Of a stretch of 38,159 nt of DNA, positions 19,500 through 30,762 are shown piece after piece. A program made the position numbers and the translations under genes. Every line of letters begins with the position of its first letter. Position 1 is the first letter of the stretch. The notes beneath the pieces were generated by a model. The model was not told the origin of the DNA and did not search any database. It worked only from the letters and a program-made list of their open reading frames with translations. Origin of the DNA: Diphasiastrum complanatum (Eukaryota; Streptophyta; Lycopodiopsida; Lycopodiales; Lycopodiaceae); assembly GCA_029204225.1 (NCBI GenBank), contig MU831567.1:64001-102159 (forward strand), written 5' to 3'.

Positions 19500-20080
19500 A
19501 TCAAATGCTCGAGAACAAGGTCAAGTACCAGGACCGGGAAATTGCGCAACAATAGAAGCTGGCCAAGGAAAAGCAAAAAGAGACAGAGCAAATCAGATCC
19601 ATGATGGCCGGGCAAAAGACCACTCTGGAAGCAACTGAAGCACCAGATGGTCTAGATCGACCAAGTACGAGATGGATTGTCAGGTGCAATGACAGGTGAT
19701 GCCCCTCTAGTTAAGCCCAAGGATATACAATTTCAGGCCCAACAGACCTTAGCCATCTAGATGGAAAAGTACGTATGGCTGATCCAAGAATGGGAAGCCG
19801 AGAAAAAAAACTTCGAGAACATTGTGGCCAAGCAGGAAAAGATCATCCTGGAGTCCCAGAAACAGCTAGAAGACACCACGAAGGCCCTGCAACAAGTCTT
19901 GGACAAGGTGAACCAGTTGTGGAACACAGCGTGCAAGACCCAAGCAGGTGCTCATTCGAAGAAACCACAGGACGATGATGAGAATGATGGAGCAGGAAAT
20001 CAGGATGAGAAAATCCAACCATCAGGTGGTAGCTCGGGATCGGGTAGCCAGAGAGCCGAAGTTGCTTCCAAAACCTTTTT
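19500..20080 (+). pseudogene. Coiled-coil segment of the decayed ORF
   Basis: Two frames give heptad-rich helices. 19500-19650 encodes LENKVKYQDREIAQQ, a stop, then KLAKEKQKETEQIRSMM. 19761-20080 encodes WEAEKKNFENIVAKQEKII, then LESQKQLEDTTKALQQVLDK and VNQLWN, followed by an acidic Gly/Ser-rich tail. A long coiled coil suggests oligomerisation. The ATG at 19761 directly follows a TAG and is probably not a real start. Confidence 0.45.
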
Positions 20081-20174
20081 CCGTCCCCCTCCTACCCTGC
20101 TTTTAATTTTTTTGAAACATTCATTCCAACTTATCCTATTTTTTCATCTTCCCTCTCTCCACCACCTCCTAGCA

Positions 20175-20726
20175 GAAATAATGGGCCCATCAAAAGATCC
20201 AGCTGACACATACAAAGCCCAATGAGACGAGTTCTTTCAACAACTCCACTCCCCTAGTGCGACGTGTAACTTGTTAAACCCACCTCCTCCTAGACCTGTC
20301 GTTCCCGCACCTCTCTCTCTAGATCACTCCATCCTTGACCTACCAGATGTTAACATTGACATTGGGAGTAATGATGACTTTCTGGCAGATCAACCGAAAA
20401 CACAAAGATTCTCACCCAGGCAAGACACGGACGTAGCTGAGCCATCAACAAGCGAGTGAGCCAAATAAAAAGATATGGGCACCAAGGCCCTAGATGATTA
20501 CCTGGTGAGACCACCACAACCACATAGGACAGCTTCTCCTACCAGGCCCATGAGTAAAATGGTGGATACCATAGAATCAAAAATATTTGAGAGGAAATAC
20601 CCTCGCAACATGAGGGGAGGCAAAGACGAGATAGATCAAAGTCAATATTCCACCAGGGCCGAGATCATTGTGGCATTAAAACCACAACCAGAATGGTGTA
20701 ATAAGTTTCTAAAGGATAGCAGATGA
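20175..20726 (+). pseudogene. Proline-rich and charged segment of the decayed ORF
   Basis: Open pieces around 20180-20460 (LNPPPPRPVVPAPLSLD, then DLPDVNIDIGSNDDFLAD) and 20475-20726 (ALDDYLVRPPQPH, KIFERKYPRNMRGGKDEID, then EIIVALKPQPEWCNKFL), separated by stops. No recognised domain. Charge pattern and Pro content match the rest of the region. Confidence 0.35.
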
Positions 20727-21698
20727 ATCCAAGAGTACCTAAAGGCATCGGCGTGGAAGCAAGAGGATCCATTTCACATGCCGCGCAAAACGCAGAAATC
20801 CATGGCCGATAGAAAAGCCACGGATCGACTTGGTGAACTAGCTAGTGATTCCGAGAAATTCAGAGAGAATCTCCCCAAATGATCCGAGGCTGCAGTTACT
20901 TGATTTCGGACACAAATACAAGACAAGTGCCGATCTATGCATGCAAGAAAGTGCCGAATACTGCCAATCTATGGCCTTTTTGATGCAGTAAGAATGTTTT
21001 TGGGATTGAGGTTTAGATCCGATCAAGATCAATCCCAACGTAGCCCTTCAGTCAAAGGAAGACCATGATGATATGATGGCCCGACTATACTACAAAGTGA
21101 CCTTCATATCATCACAATATGTAACCATGGTGGAAGACTGGCAAGAGATGGTCTTTATTGAAAAGATAAGAGAATACCCGGGGCCACTCAACTTTGGAAG
21201 TAAGCTCCACTTCCAAGTATTTGAAGCCCTAGGATGAAAGATGAGCGAGCGGAAACAATCGACAAGACAACGAGACGAGCATGACTCGCAAGAGGTTCTC
21301 AAGTAGCGGCCAATGAGAGACCTTCATTTTTGAGAAGCAATTTTGCGGATAATAATCACCCTGTTTTATGGAAGCGAACGAAGATCCACACTTTTTCAAG
21401 TGCCGAGAGGAACAACATCACCTATATTGCAGTGGGTCCTGCAACAGATTAGAGGTGGATAATGTTAGCAGATTCCAGAGAATCCCCAGATGCCGAGCCA
21501 AGCTGAAGACATAGAGTATCTCTCACTCATGACCAAGGAGAGCAGTAATGTCTTAGAAGGAGGAGAGCAGAAGAAGCTAAGAGCCGAGCATGAGAGCCAA
21601 GAAATCACTAGCTAGGATGACAGTGAATTATCTATGTGAGCCTACTTGGTGTATCCCAGAGAAGAAACGACCATGTAGGAACTAGTAATGTTCCCTAG

Positions 21699-22434
21699 AC
21701 ATTGTAAATAAGTGTAGATCCCCCTTAAATAATTTAGAGTGAGCCACATTTTGATGGTGACCTCTAGTGAAAGGGCTATTTCCACATGTAATTTCTAATT
21801 TGGTGGAATTGCCACTTGGGCTCCACATGGGAAGCTCTCTTGCTTATTTAAGGGCCCCCCTCTCTTGTGAGGGAGCTTTGAATGTATTGTCAAGTTCTCT
21901 TGAGTGAATAAAGAAGATCTTCCACGAGTTCTTGATGGTTGCTAAGCTCCTTGTTCATGGCAATGTTCTTGAGTGAAATTCCTATGAGCATGCTTTGATT
22001 TCCTTTGTGTTTGTGGATTAATTAGATTTCTTGCTTACTCTTTTGCTTTTAGTTGTGGATTAGATTTCATCTCTTGTTTGTGGATTAATGTAGGAATCAG
22101 CATTTAAGTAAACTAAATAGGCTGGATTTGTGGTGTAGATCTTGCATATTTTCTTACATTCTAGTTCTTGATTGTTCTTGGGCATTCTAAGCATTAAGAA
22201 ATGGGTTTTGATTCTTGGACTGCTAGAGTGCTGTTAGGAATCTAGTATCTTGTTTCTTGTTTCTTGCTGAGTAGTTTAATCTTGTCATTGTTTGCTCCCT
22301 GATTTTTAGTAGATAGACTATAAATTTGCTCCTTGATTCAGAATGCTGATCCATACTAAGCTAGGACTGGTTGCATGGCTTGTTTATGCATGTAACTAAG
22401 TAACATAACCGTCTCTCCCTCTCCCACTATACAT
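21699..22434 (+). repeat. LTR-like segment with promoter and poly(A) signal
   Basis: Non-coding. Starts TGTAAATAAG and has a TATA-like TATTTAA at 21845-21851 and AATAAAG at 21907-21913, then a T-rich U5-like stretch ending near ACTATACA. This is the normal layout of a gypsy-type LTR (U3, short R, U5). Ends are uncertain; TGTA...TACA would be the termini. No second copy is seen in the window, so it may be a solo or truncated LTR. The copia remnant begins within a few bases after it. Confidence 0.45.
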
Positions 22435-24185
22435 AGGTAGACATGAAAAATTTCTTAAGAAGCTGCGAACTGACGGGGGAGGCGAATATCTCAGCAATTC
22501 TTTTTGTGAATTTTGTGAGTAGCATGGAATTGAGCATCAACTCACAACAAGGCGTACTCCACAACCAAACGGAGTAGTAGAGCGAAAGAATAGGACCATT
22601 GTGAGTGCAGCCAAGAGTATGCTAGGTTTGACAAAAAAAAATTGGAGTGAAGTGGTAGCAACAATAGTATATTTGCAGAGTCGATTAATCATAGTTGCTT
22701 TGGAGGGCCTCACACCTGAAGAGCTTTGGAAAGGCACAAAACCGTATGTGTTGTACTTATGAATTTTTGGCAGCATGACATATGTTCATAATCCTAAGCA
22801 CCTAAGCACAAAGCATATAGACTATATGATAACTCTATAGTAGAAATAAATATAAGCTCAGATGTCACATTTGATGAGCTTGATATCGTTCATCTTGAGA
22901 ACAACATTGAATTTATTATGGACAATAAACTAGTTGTAGATCTTGTGCTGGAGAAGCAAGATACAACTTTGCAACTTAATCCTCTGGATCCTACCACAGT
23001 TGAGACTGAGAATGATGAGCCATTTGCCCAAGTCCTGATCAATCCAGAACTGTTTGGAGCACTTGAAGTTGTAGAGATAGCTCACATTGGAGATGGAAGG
23101 AGAACTGAAGTGGAGGAAATGGCAACACTACCACCTCGGCAAAGGAAACCAACATGCAAACTGATTGACAATGCTCAGGCCAACATTGTTGAAATTTGTT
23201 GTCAAGCATTAGCAGATTCACATGAGCTTGAAACTCTTTCTGAAGCACTTGCAATTTCTGAAAGTTCAAACTAGCATGAAGCAGCTAACGAGGAGATGGC
23301 TTCTATGCAACACAATCAAGTTTAGACTTTACAACCTCTACCCGTAGATCGTCAAGTTGTGGATTCCAGGTGGGTCCTAAAAAGAAAGACACAAGAAGAT
23401 GGGACTCTTCGACGTTATAAAGCCAAGCTAGTTGCGAGAGGTTTCACACAAAAAGTAGGGAAGGATTATAGGGAAACTTTTTCCCCAGTTGTGAAGATGC
23501 CTAGTTTGTGTACTTTGATGGCCTTAGCAACACACATGGGCTGGGAAATCCACCAAATGAATGTCTGCACTGCCTTCCTCAATGGTGAGTTGGAGAAAGA
23601 TTTTTACATGCAACAGCCAGAAGGATTTATAGAACCAGGAAAGGAAGATCAGGTTTGTAAGCTCAAGCATCTCAACAATGGTACAAAAAATTTGATACCG
23701 TCATAAAATAGGATGGCTTTGTACCTAGTATAGTAGACACCAATATTTACATTCGCAATTTTAAATGTAAAATGTGTATTCTTGCACTTTATGTAGATGA
23801 TCTGCTAGTCACAAGAGACACCAGTGAAATTCGAATGATGAAAAAACAATTAGCTGAAAGATTCGACATGGTCGATTTGGGAGAAGCTCATTTTTTTTTG
23901 AGAATTCTTATAACTCATGACAATGGTAGACAAAAAGTGCATCTCAATCAAAAGAGGTATGTCGATATGCTACTGAACAAATTTGGTATGGAGGATGCAT
24001 TTCCAGTAGCTACACCTATGGGAAAAGGTATCAATTTGCTCTCTGAAATTCAAAATGAGTTGCCAAGGGGGAGTCATCCACATAGGAAATTGATTGGTAG
24101 TCTCATGTATTTGATGTGTTCCACCAGGCCAAATATTTGTTTTGCAGTGATTCTCTTAAGTCAATTCAAGCATTTCACCAACCTG
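22435..24185 (+). pseudogene. Ty1/copia integrase-RT remnant
   Basis: Plus-strand copia fragment. Integrase end: LRTDGGGEYLSNSF (second catalytic Asp kept), NGVVERKNRTI (Glu), TPEELWKG. A variable linker (22918-23274) has many Glu/Asp and ends in the RQRKPTCKLI-type word usual before RT. RT: VVDSRWVLKRKTQEDG, RYKAKLVARGFTQ, FSPVVKMPSL, then motif A as QMNVCTAFLNGELE, where the catalytic Asp of the usual QMDVKTAFLNG is Asn. YMQQPEGFIEPGKEDQVCKL follows, then a frameshift at about 23690, and ALYVDDLLVT (intact YVDD). It continues to HRKLIGSLMYLMCSTRPNI and ends at about 24185. RNase H is deleted, and everything 5' of the integrase core is missing. Confidence 0.85.
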
Positions 24186-24400
24186 CTATCAGTGCAGAGT
24201 CAGCCACAGAGGCTGATTTGTAGTAGTTGGTTAGGTGTTAGATTAGAGCTAAATGTTAGCTAGTTATTTGTAGCAGTTGAGTAATTTTGGGCTTAATTTA
24301 GAAGGCCTCTTGAGCTTCACATAGCCTCTACAATGTACATATATGTGCATAACATAATGAAGAATTTGAACATTTTGTTTTTCATCTCTTGTGCTATGTT
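24186..24400 (+). repeat. Possible short 3' LTR remnant of the copia element
   Basis: Directly after the RT break the sequence is non-coding, with a TGTTAG start near 24236 and a TACATATATGTGCATA stretch. The position suits an LTR reached by deletion of RNase H, but no partner LTR or polypurine tract is seen. Confidence 0.25.
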
Positions 24401-25439
24401 TTTTGGTTTTCTTCCATCTATGTTGGTCTTCTTTTCACAGCTTTTAAAGGTGCATCTTACTTTCCCAATCAACTAATTTCTCGGTAAGATGGTCGCATGT
24501 GTTGATCATGGTTTGGTATCTCTAACCAAATTGTTGATTTTGTTATGGGCTGTGGCCCCGCGGTATTTCTCTCTCATTTCCATTATTGGTTACTTGAACA
24601 CTAAAGTGCGGCTTTGTCCTCTAATTAAAAGATGTGATTTATGAAACAGAAATGGCAGAGAGAAACAGCCAACCAGCTACTTAACTGTATTTTAGAATGT
24701 ATAGTTTTCTCAAGCAAAGCCCATTCAGAATAGCAAGAAAATTTCAATAAGAGACATGAAAAAAATAGCCCTTTATTATGGCAGAAGATTAATAGCCTAG
24801 ATCTGAAAAACATAAGTACATGAATAGGGAAATGACACACTGAAGAAAGGATGATGAGACACATAGTCACACAGGCCTCTGCACACAATCTGAGGCACAT
24901 AGAGTCTCTTGCCACTATGTTCAACAGGAAAACATTACACACTAACAAAACTGCTACAATGGTATGTTTTCCATGATGGTACTATAATTTATAGCTACCA
25001 GAATGTCGTTTGGACAATTGCCTAAAATTGTCCTAAATGGTAATTTCTTGGTAAGTCACCAACAACCTAGAAATTCTAGTCTAGATGCAATGTATCAAAT
25101 TTAGCCAATTAGAATGGGTCCAAAACATGTACTTATTTCTTGCTTTCACTTTATCATACTTTGAAAGGAATGATATGAACATTGCTACGTCTCTTCATTC
25201 TCAACATTTATTAAGAATACAAAATCGCTCATCGATTCACTCTTTGGATTTGAGGTGCATTATTACACAGGTATATACGTGGCAAGCTTCCTCTCAAATA
25301 AACTGAAAAGGTAGTGTATATGTCAGTAGAAGCTCTGCTTACGCATGATAATTAACGAGCTGGTTTTAAATAAGAATGCTAGATAGCTTTATTTCTAACG
25401 CTATCACTTTTTTGAATCAATGGCATTATATAGGCTCAA
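24401..25439. other. No supported gene
   Basis: AT-rich, without recognisable coding, RNA or element features. Open frames at 24948-24625 (minus) and 25085-25306 (plus) have no motif. It looks like ordinary intergenic or intronic DNA. Confidence 0.35.
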
Positions 25440-25589
25440 AATCACTTTAGGATTGGTACGTCATGGATTTGCCCTGATCCTAGTACAAATGCTAAGGGTA
25501 AGATACTTCGCTAAACATAAATAAACACATGTATTTTGGTAAGTGCGTAAGACATGATTGATATTAAAAACTAATAAAACAGGGTGGTA

Positions 25590-25976
25590 GCTAGCATACT
25601 CTTGAAAGCATGGATATGCTCAAGGGCTTCAAAACTGATACTTTATCTTTTATGGGGTCTGGTAGTGATATGGCATGGATTTATCTCTTATTTGAGTACT
25701 GATCCATGCTATCTCTTGTTTGCTAATTGCACCCTATACAACATAGTTATTTTTCAAAACACATACGCTGTATGTATAATTTTTTGATACGTACCATAAA
25801 ACTGATCAGAATGGCTGAATGCCCTGATATGATAAGAGTATGGGAAAGCCTATCGCTATTTATCACATTTTACGTAGGGAAGATTGGACAAACGTTTTTC
25901 TCAAATAATATTTTAAGCTGTTAAGCTGCTAAACTTATTTTGGACATGGATAACAACTGACATTCAGTGTTGACAC
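25590..25976 (+). repeat. Repeat unit A, left half (interrupted by copia)
   Basis: Plus-strand sequence related to the minus strand of 35780-36160. Shared words in order include GAAAGCATGGATATGCTCA, GCATGGATTT, CTGATCAGxATGGC, GCCCTGATA, AGCTGTTAAG, TTTTGGACATG and ATAACAA, ending TTGACAC just before the copia LTR. Weaker similarity may extend left to about 25440. The family is unknown; its right half is at 31788-32010. Confidence 0.75.
25972..25976 (+). other. Target site duplication GACAC, left copy
   Basis: GACAC directly before the LTR start TGTTGG; the identical pentamer follows the other LTR at 31788-31792. Confidence 0.85.
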
Positions 25977-27092
25977 TGTTGGATTATTCTCCTTCTTACT
26001 AAGTGACTAATCGATTTCAATCCTCATCCATTGTTTATCCAGTTCTGTGGATTTTCCCGTGTCTTTACACAGTTTGCAGAATTACAAGTGTTTTTATGTA
26101 GTCTGAAGAAATACACGGAGTTTGACAACAATGTCGCATTTTTTCGCCTATCAAGAATTATGAGTAAAACTACAGTGTCACATTTTTTGCATTTTAGTGA
26201 CACTGTCGTCTGCCAGGTTTTACGAGTAAATATGTAGAGTCGCATTTTTCACATTTTTACAAAGTGCCTCAAATGTTAAAGAAATGACTTTGGCAAAGTG
26301 TGGGGCTACTCTAAATGAGATTTAAGGACACTGTCGGGTTTTTCGCAAAAATCTGACACTGTCGTCTTTTTGCGACACTGTCGCCTGTGGCAGTTTTAGT
26401 CCATTTCTGCAGAGTGACAGTTTTAGTTCATTTACGCAAACAGACTGTTTATGGCCAATTTTCACCGCTTATCAACAATCAATTTTTGAGAAGGAACTGG
26501 ATGAATGCCAACGGAGACCAACCAACTGGCAATCACATTTGACAACCTAATTACTTAGTATAAATCAGCTGTTCATACATCTCAATTTTTCAATCAAGAA
26601 GTTTTCAGGTTCTAAAGATGATCAGAAGTATTGTTGTTAGCTCTCTATCAAGCTTTCAAGCTTGAACTTTCTTGAGCATTCTAGCTTAGTCTTTTAGAGA
26701 TTTATTTTAGAGTTGCTATTGCACTATTGCTTATCAGCAGAGCTGCTTATTATTAGACTTATTCTCAATTACTCAGAGACAACTTAGAGTGCGCAGTTTC
26801 TATCCGCTATTGTCTTGCTCATTAGCATCTATTTTTTGTTTTTCCTGAATCAATACTATCTTCTTATTGCATTCAGTATATGCATGCACCTCTGTATTGC
26901 TTTTGTAACTGAATGAAATTGTCTGAGAATTCAATATATTATGTTTGGCTACATAATCACTTAGTATCTAGCAATTTCAAAGCTAGTTGCTAAAGATTAC
27001 GTGATTTTACAGCTTTGTTCAATTTTTGATAGGCGTAGTCATGCATTGGAAGTAGGAGTTTCTGCTACAATTTATCCATCCTATTTTTGACA
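25977..27092 (+). repeat. 5' LTR of the copia element
   Basis: 1116 bp from TGTTGGATTATTC to CCTATTTTTGACA, next to the primer site. The 3' LTR ends CCTATTCCCAATA. The two 13-base ends differ only by transitions, and an ancestral CCAACA end would mirror TGTTGG. The U3 part has four copies of GACACTGTC (26199, 26327, 26355, 26374). Incidental open frames on both strands near 26030-26240 are not genes. Confidence 0.9.
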
Positions 27093-27104
27093 TGGTATCA
27101 GAGC
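27093..27104 (+). other. Primer binding site, initiator Met-tRNA type
   Basis: TGGTATCAGAGC directly after the 5' LTR is the well-known plant copia primer site complementary to the 3' end of initiator methionine tRNA. Confidence 0.9.
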
Positions 27105-27381
27105 ATTCCATTCTTATATCAGAGCTTCTATCATAGTGTCAGTGCTAGATCACTATTTCCTTTATCTGAACTGCCACGGTATCATATATGTGATCTCTAT
27201 CAAGGAATAATACTATTTCGATATTAGAGCGAAAGCTCTAATACTTGATATCTTTTGCGATATCAAATTGATATCACATTCTTTAGTTTCATTCATCCTT
27301 TCAGTATTAGAGAATTGTTTTCCTATTGTTGGCATTACTACATCTAAGCATCATCGATACAATCAATAGACTAACTTCTAG

Positions 27382-28180
27382 ATGGATTCTCAAAGTAAAG
27401 CTGGTCTTATCACATACAAGCTGAATGGATCCAATTATCATTTGTGGAAATTTAAGATGAAGAGTTTGCTAATCGCCAACAAGTTATGGGATGTTGTTAC
27501 AGGTACAGAAGTAAAGCTTGAAGAAGACACAGTAGACTCAATGTGAAAATGAAAGGATGGTAAAGCTTTCGCACTCATCATCCTTAATATATTAGATACA
27601 CAGATTGGACACATAGCTGAAGCTAAAACGTCAAAAGAAGTTTGGGACATCCTGAACTCACTATATGATGTGAGGGACGTAACTACTAAGTTACATCTAT
27701 GAAGAAAATTATTCACATTCAAGATGTCTAATGGTGATTCTCTTCAAAGTCACATTAACCAGTATAAGAATCTCTTGCAACAGATGGCCACTGTCGGATC
27801 AGTCATAGACAATCAAGATGCAATTATGACATTGCTTTCAAGCTTGCCCTCTACATATGAGAACTGGGTGATGATCATATCGACACACTCAGATCTAACT
27901 CTTACCAAAGTTATCACTATGTTGCGGCAAGAAGATAATCGAAGAAGTCAAGACATTTCGTCTACTTCCTCCTCTCAAGTTCCATATGTCAACAAAGGCT
28001 CTAAGCGACAAAAATAGAAAAGCTCTAAGAATGCTGCAACGAATCAGAAGCTGACTCAAAGTCAAGTACAGTCATCAGATCCACAATCAAAGCAGAAGAT
28101 GTTTTGCAGGTATTGAATAATGATGAGATCAAGGATTGCCAAATTCTCCAAGCGAAGAATGCAACCAAGCAACATGATCA
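27382..28180 (+). pseudogene. Copia gag
   Basis: From an ATG at 27382 one frame encodes a plant copia gag: an N-terminal ITYKLNGSNYHLWKFKMKS motif, LWDVVTG, TSKEVWDILNSLYD, then KLFTFKMSNGDSLQSHINQY, LLSSLPSTYENW and ITMLRQEDNRR. In-frame stops are at 27544, 27550, 27700 and 28015. The zinc knuckle follows (FCRYC, then IKDC in a shifted frame), with its His lost. Coding ends at about 28180, where LTR sequence begins. Gag would form the particle and bind RNA; this copy is dead. Confidence 0.88.
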
Positions 28181-28184
28181 ATAA

Positions 28185-28696
28185 GTCACATTGTCGGTTT
28201 TACGAGTATGCAGTCACATTTTTCGCATTTTTCCAAAGTGCCTCAAATGTTAAGGAAATGACTCTGGCAAAGTGTGGGGCTACCCTAAATGAGATTTAAG
28301 GACACTGTCGGATTTTTCACAAAAACGTAACACTGTCGCTTGTGGCAGTTTTAGTTCATTTTTATAGAGTGACAGTTTTAGTTCATTTATGCATACGACC
28401 AATTTTCACCGCTTATCAACAATCAATTTTTGAGAAGGAACTGGATGAATGCTAGTGGACACCAGCCAACTGGCAATCACATTTGATGACCTAATTACTT
28501 AGTATAAATCAGTTGTTCATACATCTCAATTCTTCAATCAAGAAGTTTTCAAGTTTTGAAGACGCTCAGAAGTATTATTGTTAGCTCTCTATCAAGCTTT
28601 CAAGTTTGAACTCTCTTGAGCATTCTAGCTCAGTCTTTTAGAGATTTATTTTACAATTGCTATTGCAGAGCTACTTATTATCAAACTTATTCTCAA
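28185..28696 (+). repeat. Internal LTR fragment inside the copia element
   Basis: About 512 bp matching the middle of the outer LTRs (3' LTR about 30995-31445) in the same orientation, without TG or CA ends, placed between gag and the integrase end. It shares variants with the 3' LTR that the 5' LTR lacks (for example GCTAGTGGACACCAGCC, AAGGAAATGACTCTGG and ACAATTGCTATTGCAGAGC). It lacks the deletion of the 3' LTR near 31325, where it follows the 5' LTR instead (CATACATCTCAAT). Confidence 0.88.
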
Positions 28697-30750
28697 ATTT
28701 TGGACAGGTACTAAACCTTCTCTATCAAACTCACGAGTTTTTGGATGTATTGCTTTTTTACAGATACCTCTTAATCTCAGGAAGAAGCTTGACTTCCAGA
28801 GTATCAAATGAATTTTCATCAGCTACACTACTTTAGATCAAGCCTACAAGTTGTTCAATTCCTATCGAGTCAAAGATACTCACTAGCCGGAATGTCATCT
28901 TCATCGAAGATCAGTTTCAAGACCTCAAAGGAAAAGGCAGTTCCCATGTAGCCGACCTGTCAGATTCTCCTGAATCTATCAAACTTTCCAGTTCCTCAGT
29001 CGACTATTCCCATTGAAAGTACAAAGCTCATCTACTTTTGACGAACAACAAATCAACAGCAAATCAGAAGATAATGATGTTGCAGTTTAGCAACTACAAC
29101 ATGATGAAAATGGTCAACTTCCTCTATTAACCAAAAGATCTTCAAGAGCAAGCAGACCACCTAACCGGTATATTGACGAGTCTATAGCCTACCTTGTTCA
29201 GGAACCACATTTGTCCAAGAGGCACTCAATAGCCTAATTCAGATCTCTAGAAAGAAGCTATGGATAAAAAGTATTCATCTCTTATCAAGAACCAGACATG
29301 GACAATTGTCGAATTACCTGCTAGCAGAAACATAGTTGATTGCAAATGGATTTTCAAAGTCAAGTACAATGTAGATGGAAGCATCATCAGGAGAAAGGCA
29401 CGACTTGTTACCAGAGGATTTTCTCAAGTATACAATGTCGATTACACTAAGACCTTCAGTCCAGTAGTCAAACATTCTTCTATTCAACTTTTGCTATCAT
29501 TTGTCGCTGCAGCAGATTTGAAAATACATCAAATGGATGTACAGACAACATATCTCAATGGAGTTATCAAAGAAGATATTTACATGGTAACCCGAAGGTT
29601 ATATCATCGAGGATAAACACAATCAAGTGTGTAAACTCCATAAGGCACTTTATGGCTTGAAGCAATCTGTCCGAGCATGGCTTCAAAGGATCAATACTTT
29701 GCTTATTGATCACAACTACATACCTAGCTCTTCAAATTCAAATGTTTACTTCAAAGCACTGTAGTAGTCTTTTATCATTATCACTTTATACGTGGATGAT
29801 ATATTGCTTTTCAGCAACAGTACCGATTTGATAAAAGAGGCTAAGATAATGCTATCTTCCGAATTTGACATGAACAATCTAGGCGAAGCCCATTTATGCC
29901 TTGGTATACAAATTTATAGAGACAGAAAACATAAGTTGATCTATATTACACAACTGAGGTATATTTACAACATGTTAGTCAAATATAATCTGATTAATTG
30001 CAAGTTAGCTCTCTTACCAATGGAACCAGGTCTCAAATTGTCAAAGGACCAGTGTCTCCAAACAATTCATGAGAAGCAGCAGATGCGTGAGTATCCCTAT
30101 CATTCTATTATAGGATCTCTTATGTACGCCATGATCTGTACCAGAACAGACGTAGCTTTTGCAGTTAGCTCTCTTAGTCAGTTTATGACTAACCCTGGTG
30201 TGACAAATTGGAAGGCTCTTATTAGAGTCATGAGATATCTTTGAGCTACTATGGACTTTTGCATTTGTTATGGAGCAGTTGGCAATGACAAACTCAATTT
30301 ACTCAGTGGTTACATAGATGCAAGTTGGGCAGGAGATGTAGACACTCATAAATCCACCTCCGAATTTATATTCTTCCTCAACAATGGTCCTATTTCCTAA
30401 AACAGTCACAAGCAATCTTTGATAGCTCTATTGAATCAGAGTATATCGCAGCCTCTCAAGCTACAAAGGAAGAAATTTGGCTAAGAAACTTACTCTCAGA
30501 TATCAATCTGAATCAATATGCTCCGATGACATTATTTTGTGAGCTAGTCCTAGATTTCATTCTAGGAATAAGCACATTGAATTGAAGTATCACTTTGTCA
30601 GAAGCAAAGTTCTGAACGAAGAGGTCAGATTGTAGTATTGTAGAACGCAAGATATGACAGCAGATATTTTTACCAAAGCATTAAGCTTGGAAGCACACAG
30701 AAGATTTTGTGTGGAACTAAGTCTAAAGGTCAAGGCATTCAAGGATTCAG
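28697..30750 (+). pseudogene. Copia integrase end, RT and RNase H
   Basis: Starts inside the integrase C-terminal part (GTKPSLSNSRVFGCIAFLQI), then a linker ending KRSSRASRPPNRYIDES. RT (29260 on): KNQTWTIVELPA, VDCKWIFKVKYNVDG, RKARLVTRGFSQ, FSPVVKHSS, QMDVQTTYLNGVIKEDIYM (motif A Asp intact), a frameshift at about 29590, ALYGLKQS in another frame, and LYVDDILLF (intact YVDD) near 29790. It goes on to GEAHLCLGIQIYRD and SIIGSLMYAMICTRTDV. RNase H: SGYIDASWAGDVDTHKSTS, KHIELKYHFVRSKV and MTADIFTKAL. Several stops. Very similar in style to the minus-strand RT fragment at 1408-1668. Confidence 0.88.
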
Positions 30751-30751
30751 A

Positions 30752-30762
30752 TTAAGGGGGAG
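30752..30762 (+). other. Polypurine tract of the copia element
   Basis: TTAAGGGGGAG ends exactly where the 3' LTR starts with TGTTGG. Confidence 0.85.

Larger units (their letters stand above)
17869..21640 (+). pseudogene. Long decayed coding region, probably retroelement ORF
   Basis: About 3.8 kb in which coding-like plus-strand pieces follow each other in changing frames with stops between. An opening Met frame (17869: MSSNPSSSFENPEANKLDI) is followed by WYQQADSFFKTIEFQI-type sequence in another frame, a Pro/Ser/Thr/Gln-rich piece, a coiled coil, more Pro-rich linkers and a final mixed helical part (MARLYYKVTFISSQYVTMVED). Composition is alike throughout and unlike the flanks, so I read it as one eroded reading frame of perhaps 1,000-1,200 codons. 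No zinc knuckle, protease or RT was found. It lies between two LTR-like segments, which suggests a gag or extra ORF of a gypsy-type element, but the family is not recognised. Confidence 0.45.
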
